From assembly GCA_012799115.1 (NCBI GenBank), contig JAAZLY010000224.1, forward strand, positions 1-12,282: a stretch of 12,282 bases of DNA, written 5' to 3'. Each line of letters begins with the position of its first letter. The first letter of the stretch is position 1. The stretch comes from Bacillota bacterium (lineage in GTDB: Bacteria > Bacillota > Limnochordia > Darwinibacteriales > Darwinibacteriaceae). Positions 1-5,253 of the stretch are shown here, piece after piece. The translations under genes and the position numbers were made by a program. The notes below the pieces were generated by a model, which made no database searches, was not told the origin of the DNA, and saw only the letters and a program-made list of their open reading frames with translations.

Positions 1-519
1 GATGCCTGGAGAGCCATCGATTATGGCCAAACTAGCTCTGCCCGCTTTCTCTTGCATTTGCCTTTTCACCTGAGTAACCAGTAGACCTGATGTCCCACTT
101 CCCGCGTTTAACCTCGCCGTTGAAAAGGCCCGATCAGAATCAGCGTAGAGCATCAAATCGCCATCGACTTGCGGCTTCATCGCAATCGCCCCCGCTGGAC
201 AGACATACTCACAAACCCCGCATCCCTCACAGGCTAGGGTATTCACTCTATAATCTGCACCGACGGAGATGGCAGAGAAACGGCAATGCTCGCGGCACAA
301 ATCGCAGGCGATGCAAAGATCTGGATCGATAGTCGCCCTGGGGAGACCACAGTAATCTGTTCGCTTCGGCTCTATATTCCACCCCGATATGAGATGAAGA
401 TTCGGACTGTCTACGTCACAGTCAGCATATGCGGTGGCTTCCGAGAGCCTAATAAAGGCACTGGCGATTGTTGTTTTTCCCGTGCCTCCCTTGCCACTAA
501 GGATAAGCAACTGCTTCAT
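1..519 (-). CDS. MinD/ParA-type P-loop ATPase with inserted 2x[4Fe-4S] ferredoxin domain (second copy; 3' end cut by window edge)
   Basis: The frame is open from an ATG at 519 to base 1, giving 173 residues of a protein that should be about 285 long. I translated it by hand from the complementary strand. It starts MKQLLILSGKGGTGKTT, a deviant Walker A (P-loop) of the MinD/Mrp family. Two ferredoxin motifs follow, at Cys69/72/75/79 and Cys97/100/103/107, and then the Walker B segment IIDGSPGI at the edge. Family knowledge: COG1149 'MinD superfamily ATPase containing an inserted ferredoxin domain', usually encoded in tandem pairs; the exact function is unknown, but ATP-driven Fe-S cluster or electron handling in the cytoplasm is plausible. 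A GTG at 525 is in frame and sits 6 nt after AGGAGG (532-537), whereas the ATG is 12 nt away. Conserved N termini favour the ATG, ribosome spacing favours the GTG. The gene overlaps the 3' end of the first copy by 23 to 29 nt, suggesting translational coupling. Confidence 0.9.
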   Translation of the reverse strand, partial: MKQLLILSGKGGTGKTTIASAFIRLSEATAYADCDVDSPNLHLISGWNIEPKRTDYCGLPRATIDPDLCIACDLCREHCRFSAISVGADYRVNTLACEGCGVCEYVCPAGAIAMKPQVDGDLMLYADSDRAFSTARLNAGSGTSGLLVTQVKRQMQEKAGRASLAIIDGSPGI

Positions 520-1360
520 ACTCACGTTGCACCTCCTTAGCGACCCTTTCCAGCAAACCGGCAAAAAGTGTGTGCAGGCTCCTATCTTCCCATACCGCAA
601 CGATTCCCTGGGAGTTCATGAAGCCCAATCCATGACTAAAAGGAATCCGGGCTAGAATCTTGATCTCCCTCTCACAACAAAACGTCTCTGCAGGGTTATC
701 CCCGGGCAGACATTTGTTTAGGACGACCCCGTAGGGCTTCTGAAAGAGCTGAACAAGCTCCCATACCATTGCCAAATTATGCACACCAAAAAGGCTCGGT
801 TCAGCCACCAAGATGCAATAGTCCGCATCCCTAATACTCTCCATAACAGTACAAGCGCTACCAGGGGGGCAATCGATCAATACCGGGGTAGGTACCTGGT
901 CCAATCCCTGCAAAAGTTTGCTGATAACGGGAACTCCAGACGCTTCTCCAGGATGTAAGACCCCGGTTATGCATTTGATGCTCCGGGAAACTCCCTCGTG
1001 TATTTCACCGACAGTCTTTTTTCTCTCTGTAAGGGCATTTTCTGGACAGAGTAGTACGCACCCTCCGCAGGAGTGACAGATATCGTCCAAGACGATGAGT
1101 CCACGTCCAGTGTAAGCTAGGGCTCCAAAGCGGCAAAAATCCACACACTTACGGCACCCATTGCAGAGTGCTTCGTTCACCACTGGAATCGGGACCGTCA
1201 CACTCTTTACCTGAACTTCCTTCGGTCTAAGGAACAGGTGCCCATTGGGTTCCTCCACATCACAATCAACATAGGTGGATTCCTGCGCAACGGCAGCCAT
1301 GTTTGTAGCAATAAATGTCTTCCCGGTGCCACCCTTACCACTCAAGACTGCGATCTTCAA
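497..1360 (-). CDS. MinD/ParA-type P-loop ATPase with inserted 2x[4Fe-4S] ferredoxin domain (first copy)
   Basis: This is a 287-residue cytoplasmic ATPase. It begins MKIAVLSGKGGTGKT (deviant Walker A, residues 7-15). An inserted bacterial ferredoxin domain has Cys66/69/72/76 and Cys95/98/101/105, enough for two [4Fe-4S] clusters. Walker B is LIDCPPG at 162-168, and EPSLFGVHNL near 187-196 resembles the switch region of this family. I chose the TTG at 1360, not the longer open frame that reaches 1516. The TTG is 6 nt after GGAGGAG (1367-1373) and starts exactly at the family's conserved N terminus, while the upstream extension lies inside the NifX-like gene in another frame. The TTG is one base after that gene's TGA. 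Extra cysteines (33, 130, 164, 170, 182, 217, 228, 229) are more than a plain ParA would carry. It pairs with the next gene, a diverged paralogue. Role in cluster assembly or redox-coupled ATP hydrolysis is inference. Confidence 0.92.
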   Translation of the reverse strand: MKIAVLSGKGGTGKTFIATNMAAVAQESTYVDCDVEEPNGHLFLRPKEVQVKSVTVPIPVVNEALCNGCRKCVDFCRFGALAYTGRGLIVLDDICHSCGGCVLLCPENALTERKKTVGEIHEGVSRSIKCITGVLHPGEASGVPVISKLLQGLDQVPTPVLIDCPPGSACTVMESIRDADYCILVAEPSLFGVHNLAMVWELVQLFQKPYGVVLNKCLPGDNPAETFCCEREIKILARIPFSHGLGFMNSQGIVAVWEDRSLHTLFAGLLERVAKEVQREYEAVAYP

Positions 1361-1361
1361 G

Positions 1362-1730
1362 TCAATCTCCTCCGTGGTTGGAGAGTTCCGCCTGCACTGG
1401 CATAATTGGGGGGAGCTTACCCTCCAAGAAAGCCGCGATACTCTCCTCGATGGACGTAGAATCTGTCTTGTGGAGCTTAATGCCTGCCGCCTCAAGTACC
1501 CTGGCCGCCTTCTCACCGCACCTTGGCGTTAAGAGTGCATCTACGGCATAATCTAACATGACCTGGGCCGACTTTGTTCCTGCGCCTCCTGGGCTTACCA
1601 AGGCTTGATTCTCAAAAAACTTTGCATCCTGGGTATCGGTCTCGTAGATGAGAAAGAATGGCGCCCGTCCGAAGGATGCATGCACCTTTCCTTCCATGTC
1701 TGTTCTATCTACTGGAATTGCGATTCTCAT
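1362..1730 (-). CDS. NifX/NifB-type dinitrogenase FeMo-cofactor domain protein
   Basis: A 122-residue single-domain protein of the dinitrogenase iron-molybdenum cofactor biosynthesis family (NifX/NafY/NifB C-terminal domain type). Visible family features are MRIAIPVD at the start, the SFGRAPFFLIYE segment (19-30), and GGAGTKSAQVMLDYAVDALLTPRCG around 48-72, with Cys71 where the family often has a cysteine, then EAAGIKLHK. The ATG at 1730 is chosen because GGAGG (1737-1741) lies 6 nt upstream and MRIAIP is the usual start; the open frame continues to 1832 but that part belongs to the preceding gene in another frame. Members bind Fe-S or Fe-Mo precursors, but many occur in organisms without nitrogenase, so a general metallocluster carrier role is more likely. 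It overlaps the upstream DUF134 gene by 26 nt and is followed after one base by the first MinD-type ATPase. Confidence 0.9.
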   Translation of the reverse strand: MRIAIPVDRTDMEGKVHASFGRAPFFLIYETDTQDAKFFENQALVSPGGAGTKSAQVMLDYAVDALLTPRCGEKAARVLEAAGIKLHKTDSTSIEESIAAFLEGKLPPIMPVQAELSNHGGD

Positions 1731-2097
1731 CACTCTCCTCCAATCTAGATCTTCGTGTACGCCCATGCCTCTGGCAGCCCCGGCCACAGCCAGGTCCCTG
1801 GCCATCACAGAGTAAAAACTCACCGCCACCAATCACGAGTACTTTCCCATGAACAAGAGATTCAGCTAGTTTCCTTCTTGCTCCACTATAGATTCCCTGA
1901 ACGGTTGTGCGAGAAATGTCCATCTGGTCGGCGCATTCTTCTTGGGTAAAGCCCTCCAGATCAATTAAGCGAATGGTCTCGTACTCATCAACCGTCATAG
2001 AGACGATCTCCTCAGAACCCACTGGCTGGCCCAGGGGACCAAAACTGTTCGTTCCAGGCAAAGCACATACTCTCCTCCACTTCCGTGGTCTAGGCAT
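1705..2097 (-). CDS. DUF134/UPF0251 family DNA-binding protein
   Basis: A 130-residue protein of the UPF0251/DUF134 family (COG1342, predicted DNA-binding proteins). It starts MPRPRKWRRVCALPG, a basic N terminus typical of the family. Residues about 36-82 form a helix-turn-helix resembling sigma factor region 4 (VDEYETIRLIDLEGFTQEEC, then ISRTTVQGIYSGARRKLAE). A cysteine-rich tail follows (C97, C104, C108 in CDGQGPGCGRGC), then a charged end. Many relatives have a second cysteine four residues before C11; here it is Trp7. The cysteines suggest metal or Fe-S binding, which would suit a sensor, but this is inference. The ATG at 2097 follows GAGGTG by 5 nt. The last 26 nt overlap the NifX-like gene. 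It is the only DNA-binding protein of its operon and hence the first candidate for binding the repeats near 2430-2484. Confidence 0.92.
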   Translation of the reverse strand: MPRPRKWRRVCALPGTNSFGPLGQPVGSEEIVSMTVDEYETIRLIDLEGFTQEECADQMDISRTTVQGIYSGARRKLAESLVHGKVLVIGGGEFLLCDGQGPGCGRGCQRHGRTRRSRLEESDENRNSSR

Positions 2098-2160
2098 TCC
2101 ATCACCTCAAGTGCAGAGGAAAGCATCTCACATAGTCATCTACTCTCCCCTGCCTTCCTT

Positions 2161-2415
2161 CTATTCTTCGTCGAGTTCTGCGTCAATCGCCTTGAGACGT
2201 GCTTCAAGCCGATCTCGTTCTTCCGCCAAGAGTTCCCTCTCTGTCCGGGATAGGTCTCGACCCCATACGCCACGGCCAATGCCGTAGCTCACCCCAGGTC
2301 CAAAACCATAACCATATCGATAGCCGCGGCCACGACCACGAGGGACACAGTAGCCAAATCCGCCCCCACTCATAGGTCCAAAACCTTGAGGTCCACTTCC
2401 GTCCAATCTTGGCAA
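2161..2415 (-). CDS. DUF5320 family Gly/Arg/Tyr-rich small protein with C-terminal coiled coil
   Basis: An 84-residue protein. From the TTG at 2415 it reads MPRLDGSGPQGFGPMSGGG, the characteristic N terminus of DUF5320 proteins. Residues 20-52 are rich in Gly, Arg and Tyr (GYCVPRGRGRGYRYGYGFGP) with a single Cys23. Residues 56-84 form a charged helix, probably a coiled coil (RTERELLAEERDRLEARLKA). An in-frame GTG at 2424 would overlap the ribosome binding site AGGAGG (2424-2429), so it is unlikely; the TTG lies 8 nt after that site and restores the family start. Function is not known. DUF5320 genes commonly sit beside NifX-like and ferredoxin-MinD ATPase genes in anaerobes, as here. It is the first gene after the promoter at 2459-2486, 63 bp upstream of the DUF134 gene. 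Low-complexity composition suggests a scaffold or metal/nucleic-acid binding protein, but nothing in the sequence proves this. Confidence 0.88.
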   Translation of the reverse strand: MPRLDGSGPQGFGPMSGGGFGYCVPRGRGRGYRYGYGFGPGVSYGIGRGVWGRDLSRTERELLAEERDRLEARLKAIDAELDEE

Positions 2416-2423
2416 AACACTCA

Positions 2424-2429
2424 CCTCCT
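2424..2429 (-). promoter_or_regulatory. Ribosome binding site deciding the TTG start of the DUF5320 gene
   Basis: On the minus strand AGGAGG is followed by 8 nt and then TTG at 2415. The alternative GTG (2422-2424) shares a base with this site and cannot use it. Confidence 0.8.
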
Positions 2430-2446
2430 CGTTTCCGGCATATGTC
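2430..2446 (-). promoter_or_regulatory. Putative operator, downstream copy (in the leader)
   Basis: The minus strand reads GACATATGCCGGAAACG, identical to the upstream copy at 16 of 17 positions and in the same orientation. It lies between the expected transcription start and the ribosome binding site, so a protein bound to both copies would bracket the -10 region. It could also act in the RNA leader. Confidence 0.55.
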
Positions 2447-2458
2447 CATTATGATTCT

Positions 2459-2486
2459 ATTATAACCCGTTTCCGACATATGTCAA
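2459..2486 (-). promoter_or_regulatory. Consensus sigma-A type promoter of the DUF5320-DUF134-NifX-ATPase operon
   Basis: Read on the minus strand, TTGACA (2481-2486) and TATAAT (2459-2464) are separated by 16 bp. Both hexamers match the vegetative sigma factor consensus perfectly. Transcription should begin near 2452, giving a leader of about 37 nt before the TTG start. It lies directly downstream of the terminator at 2491-2524, so the left operon appears to be an independent unit. A promoter this strong usually needs repression, which agrees with the flanking repeats. Confidence 0.85.
2468..2484 (-). promoter_or_regulatory. Putative operator, upstream copy (overlaps -35)
   Basis: The minus strand reads GACATATGTCGGAAACG. 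Its first ten bases form a perfect palindrome (GACATATGTC, 2475-2484) overlapping the -35 hexamer and the spacer. The same 17-nt unit recurs 38 bp away with one change. Binding of a dimeric repressor is inferred. Confidence 0.6.
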
Positions 2487-2490
2487 TAAT

Positions 2491-2524
2491 AAAAAAGGAA
2501 CCCAGTGTCATTGCTCTGGGCTCC
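2491..2524 (-). terminator. Intrinsic terminator after the zinc-ribbon membrane protein gene
   Basis: On the minus strand GGAGCCCAG (2516-2524) pairs with CTGGGTTCC (2497-2505), a 9-bp stem with one G-T wobble and a 10-nt loop, followed at once by six T residues (2491-2496). It starts 38 bp after the stop codon at 2562. Confidence 0.93.
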
Positions 2525-2561
2525 AACCATGTCAAGATCTAGGTCTCTTGAGACTCTGCTC

Positions 2562-3140
2562 CTACTTGAAAAGCAAGTTATTGCACTTCTCACACCGATC
2601 ATTGGCCAAAGGGTTCATTGTGCGACAGACGTTACAATAAATCACCCGATCCTTTGACTTGTCGTACTTCTCATAGGTTTCTAAAGCAGGATGATAGCGA
2701 ACCCGATCCCCAACTTTGAAGTAGTGATACATGAGGGCACCCTGCTTTCGTTCGATAATCCTCTTCTTCTTACCTTGATCCGTCTTGATTAGCACAATGT
2801 ACTCCATGTAGGAACGGTCGAAGCCATCGTCATCACGCCTATGTCGTTTCTTCTCCAACTTCTTTATAACGACACCTTCCCAGCCGGGTTTCTTCGCATT
2901 GCGCAGGCGCCAGACTCCAAGCATGAACATGAAGAGACCCAAGACTGTACCGATGATCAAACCTTCACCCAGAGGCATTTCGTCAGAGAGAAGGCCTGCA
3001 ACAAGGAAACCCAGGGGAAAGACGAGGGATAAAGCCATCGTCCACCTCCAGGCAGAAACCCTGGTTTTCCGTATCGTTTCTAGGATCTCAGGTGAACTTG
3101 AGGCTTGGGACCAACCTACCAATGGGCGTTGTTCGAGCAT
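2562..3140 (-). CDS. Two-TM membrane protein with C-terminal zinc ribbon, unknown function
   Basis: A 192-residue protein. Two hydrophobic helices are visible at about 33-51 and 59-78, followed by a soluble part with a basic stretch (KKLEKKRHRRDDD, 94-106). A conserved-looking segment FKVGDRVRYHP (141-151) and EKYDKSKDRVIYC (157-169) leads into a zinc ribbon with Cys169/Cys172 and Cys183/Cys186 (CNVC and CEKC, ten residues between the pairs). I have the impression of similar uncharacterised proteins in clostridia, but cannot give a named function. An ATG at 3155 is in frame, but the site GGAGGT (3148-3153) lies 7 nt before the ATG at 3140 and overlaps the first one, so 3140 is preferred. It follows the DUF3592-like gene by 32 bp and is followed by a strong terminator. 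Topology probably places the ribbon in the cytoplasm. Confidence 0.88.
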   Translation of the reverse strand: MLEQRPLVGWSQASSSPEILETIRKTRVSAWRWTMALSLVFPLGFLVAGLLSDEMPLGEGLIIGTVLGLFMFMLGVWRLRNAKKPGWEGVVIKKLEKKRHRRDDDGFDRSYMEYIVLIKTDQGKKKRIIERKQGALMYHYFKVGDRVRYHPALETYEKYDKSKDRVIYCNVCRTMNPLANDRCEKCNNLLFK

Positions 3141-3147
3141 CCAATCT

Positions 3148-3153
3148 ACCTCC
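3148..3153 (-). promoter_or_regulatory. Ribosome binding site deciding the start at 3140
   Basis: GGAGGT on the minus strand, 7 nt before ATG 3140. It overlaps the alternative ATG at 3153-3155, which has only a weak site of its own. Confidence 0.75.
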
Positions 3154-3172
3154 ATTTCAAATGATTCTCAAT

Positions 3173-3640
3173 CTAGCGTATGCGGGGCAAGACAAAGACA
3201 AGGAAAAACACACTACCAACGATCATAACCAAGTAATAGAAAACTCCTGCTACGCCGAGATTGTCGAAGTCCACAAGATTGGCTGGTTTGTTAATGCGCG
3301 GAAAAGGGCCTAAGTAACGAATGAGTTCTGTCCTTACCTCGCCTTCCCTCAGCCTCGGCCAGGCCTCGTCACTCTTGTATGTTGAGTGTCCACGATACTC
3401 CTTACCCGCTACACTAAACCTGTAACCCTTGGTCACGGTTCGAGACTGATTAGGAGGTGCCTTCGAGTCATCCACCCGGTTGTCATAACTTGTCAATGTG
3501 CCCACCGCTAGCTCCCCAAATAGACCCAGAGTAAAGACCACGAGGCTATTGTATATTGCATAGAGCAGGCAAACGATGATGATAAGAATAACCACTAGGC
3601 TGGTCTTCTGTTCGTTTTTCTTGGTCTTCTTGGTCTTCAC
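3173..3640 (-). CDS. DUF3592-like two-TM protein
   Basis: A 155-residue protein with a lysine-rich N terminus (MKTKKTKKNEQK), a first hydrophobic helix at about 14-40, an extracytoplasmic-looking domain at 45-125, and a second helix at about 128-151. The middle domain contains KGYRFSVAGKEYRG (71-84) and RYLGPFPRINKP (108-119), the 'Y-F-x-V-x-G-K-x-Y-x-G ... P-x-x-N-x-P' pattern of DUF3592 proteins. The start is GTG: the minus strand reads AAGGGGAG, then 8 nt, then GTG AAG ACC. It is the first gene after the terminator at 3714-3740 and is followed closely by the zinc-ribbon membrane protein, so the two probably act together. No convincing promoter was found in 3641-3713, although one must exist if the terminator is efficient. 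Function unknown. Confidence 0.85.
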   Translation of the reverse strand: MKTKKTKKNEQKTSLVVILIIIVCLLYAIYNSLVVFTLGLFGELAVGTLTSYDNRVDDSKAPPNQSRTVTKGYRFSVAGKEYRGHSTYKSDEAWPRLREGEVRTELIRYLGPFPRINKPANLVDFDNLGVAGVFYYLVMIVGSVFFLVFVLPRIR

Positions 3641-3713
3641 CCGATACTCTCCCCTTCACCAGTTGTGCCAGATAGCTCGTACCCTTTCTTCCAACATACA
3701 ACGTGGGTACAAA

Positions 3714-3740
3714 AAGACCATCGCCCAAAGGGATGGTCTT
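3714..3740 (-). terminator. Intrinsic terminator after the MFS-LuxR gene
   Basis: On the minus strand AAGACCATC (3732-3740) pairs perfectly with GATGGTCTT (3714-3722) around a 9-nt loop, and the T run continues to 3711. It starts 56 bp after the stop codon of the upstream gene. The T tract is short, so some read-through is possible. Confidence 0.75.
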
Positions 3741-3751
3741 AACAAGAAACA

Positions 3752-3775
3752 CCTCTCATACTTCCGTATGAGAGG
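3752..3775 (-). other. Perfect 10-bp hairpin with GNRA-type tetraloop
   Basis: On the minus strand the arm CCTCTCATAC is followed by GGAA and the exact complementary arm, a perfect 10-bp stem closed by a GNRA-class tetraloop. It lies 21 bp after the stop of the MFS-LuxR gene and 11 bp before the terminator hairpin. It has no T tail, so it is more likely an mRNA 3' stability element or the first part of a double-hairpin terminator. Confidence 0.75.
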
Positions 3776-3796
3776 ACTATATGCAATTAGAAGCGA

Positions 3797-5197
3797 TTAG
3801 TCCTCACCCTTAAGCAGGGTGCTGATTAACTCCGCACGACTGTGAACAGCAAACTTGGAGTAGATGTTCCTGGCATGTGTTTTTACCGTACTCTCTGTAA
3901 TGTGGAGAGTAGCTGCCACTTCTCGATTGGATTTTCCAGCCAGAATCTCCTCTAATACTTCTTGTTCACGCTCTGTCAGTGGATCCAACGCTTTCTGCTC
4001 ATAGTTCATAGTGCGTTTTACGTTAGCATCCATCGTATCATACACCGCAAGGTAAGCGTGACTCTTGAGGAGCACGACAAGTCGTCGATTGAGTAAGGGC
4101 AGAAACGCCAAAGTGATACAGACGACAATCAGTGCCAAGACCGTTATTTCGGCAGTGATGCGACCTGTCCAAAGCGCCAGAGTTCCTATCAAACCGCCTC
4201 CGAACACTCCCAGTACATTGGCAGATAGCCCTAAACCAAAGACCTGACTTGGGTTATTTGTGTAGTCCAGCATTTCCCCGAGTATGCTCCACCAGAAGAG
4301 ATCAAAGATACCACAAGCGGCAAGCATCAACGTATCAATCATGATGTAGTCTAAGGGATTTCGACCAAGTAGCATAAACCCGACGAAAGACCCAACCATC
4401 ATACCCATCCCAACATAGAGCATTCTAGAGTGTGCCTGTGTGGGTAAATTGCGCAGGATGAAAAGGGCGACAACATAAGGAATGGCCCAGTACCAATCAG
4501 TAAGTGGACCCAAATGGTCAAAGGCAGGATTCACAACCTGATACATCAGTCCAGAGTTGATCGTTAGGATCGCGATAAACACACAAAGTAATAAGAGGAC
4601 GCCACGCAAATCCTGTTTGGCTGTGCCTGTGGCGACGCCCCCCTTGGCAGTGGTTTCAAGGGACAAAGTCCAGGTACAAAAGATTCCCAGACCAAGACAG
4701 AGAAGCGTGACGGTCAATCCCCAGAAGGGTGAAATACGGCATGTCAAGACATTGACGAGTAGCATCAGTACGTTCGATGTGATGAGCACGTCAGCACAGG
4801 TCTTCAGACGCTCCTCTTGCGGCGTAAAAGCCTTGAGGAAATGTCCCCAAGCTCCAATGGCGGCTCCACTAGCATACCCTCCAAGGACTACACCGAGCTT
4901 CCAAAGCAAAGAAGGCGCAAAGAAAAAAGGGATCAGTGTCAGTAGTGGAACCCCCATACCAATAAACATAACTTGCTTCGCCCTTTGGCCCGTTTTGCAG
5001 AAAAAACCGCAACTAAATAGACCGAGGAAATGGGCACCCATGGCCAGACCAATATATGCTGAACTTGACACACCATGTCTTTCCAAGAGACTGTATAGTA
5101 TTTGCCCCTCAAACAAAAAAGATAGAATGTAGACCGACAAAAAGGAGAAGGCGAGAATTGATCGTGTACGCCCATTCGAAGCCTTAAGCCATGTCAT
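3797..5197 (-). CDS. 12-TM MFS-like membrane protein fused to LuxR-type HTH (membrane-bound transcription regulator)
   Basis: A 466-residue protein. Residues 1-370 hold about twelve hydrophobic helices (roughly 12-30, 46-66, 76-95, 100-120, 136-153, 157-178, 199-218, 234-250, 259-277, 284-305, 323-343, 350-369) arranged like a major facilitator transporter. After a short linker, residues 404-462 are a complete LuxR/GerE helix-turn-helix (DPLTEREQEVLEEILAGKSN, then REVAATLHITESTVKTHARN). This architecture is known as MFS-LuxR regulators, abundant for example in Eggerthellaceae; they are thought to sense a ligand through the membrane part and regulate nearby genes from the membrane. The ATG at 5197 has a modest site (AGGGTGG about 9 nt upstream). 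It lies 56 bp after the EamA exporter gene with no terminator between, so the exporter is a likely target or partner (inference). The ligand is unknown. Confidence 0.9.
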   Translation of the reverse strand: MTWLKASNGRTRSILAFSFLSVYILSFLFEGQILYSLLERHGVSSSAYIGLAMGAHFLGLFSCGFFCKTGQRAKQVMFIGMGVPLLTLIPFFFAPSLLWKLGVVLGGYASGAAIGAWGHFLKAFTPQEERLKTCADVLITSNVLMLLVNVLTCRISPFWGLTVTLLCLGLGIFCTWTLSLETTAKGGVATGTAKQDLRGVLLLLCVFIAILTINSGLMYQVVNPAFDHLGPLTDWYWAIPYVVALFILRNLPTQAHSRMLYVGMGMMVGSFVGFMLLGRNPLDYIMIDTLMLAACGIFDLFWWSILGEMLDYTNNPSQVFGLGLSANVLGVFGGGLIGTLALWTGRITAEITVLALIVVCITLAFLPLLNRRLVVLLKSHAYLAVYDTMDANVKRTMNYEQKALDPLTEREQEVLEEILAGKSNREVAATLHITESTVKTHARNIYSKFAVHSRAELISTLLKGED

Positions 5198-5253
5198 TCG
5201 TGGAGCCCACCCTTACATAGTGTTTTCCATTCTTCGTGGCGATTCAAACTCTT

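Noticed and set aside
1361..1516. N-terminal extension of the first MinD-type ATPase
   Set aside because: It is Arg/Ser-rich, out of frame with the NifX-like gene it overlaps, and precedes a conserved family start with its own ribosome binding site at TTG 1360.
1731..1832. N-terminal extension of the NifX-like protein
   Set aside because: It is the DUF134 coding sequence read in another frame; the ATG at 1730 has GGAGG at ideal spacing and gives the family N terminus.
1362..2097. Evidence for nitrogen fixation
   Set aside because: Only a NifX-type single-domain protein is present, a family widespread in non-fixing anaerobes; no nifHDK or nifB radical-SAM gene is in the window.
2204..2479. 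91-codon minus-strand frame covering the promoter and DUF5320
   Set aside because: It would start upstream of the predicted transcription start, has no ribosome binding site, and is in the wrong frame relative to a recognisable DUF5320 protein.
3679..3710. GTACCC/GGGTAC inverted repeat before the DUF3592-like gene
   Set aside because: Only 6-bp arms separated by 20 nt; easily by chance and with no promoter located beside it.
3546..3752. 68-codon minus-strand frame across the terminator
   Set aside because: It starts within the terminator region and overlaps the DUF3592-like gene in another frame; no family resemblance.
4557..5132. 191-codon open frame on the plus strand
   Set aside because: It lies wholly antisense to the MFS-LuxR gene, shows no family features, has a composition expected of a shadow of hydrophobic codons, and lacks a good ribosome binding site.
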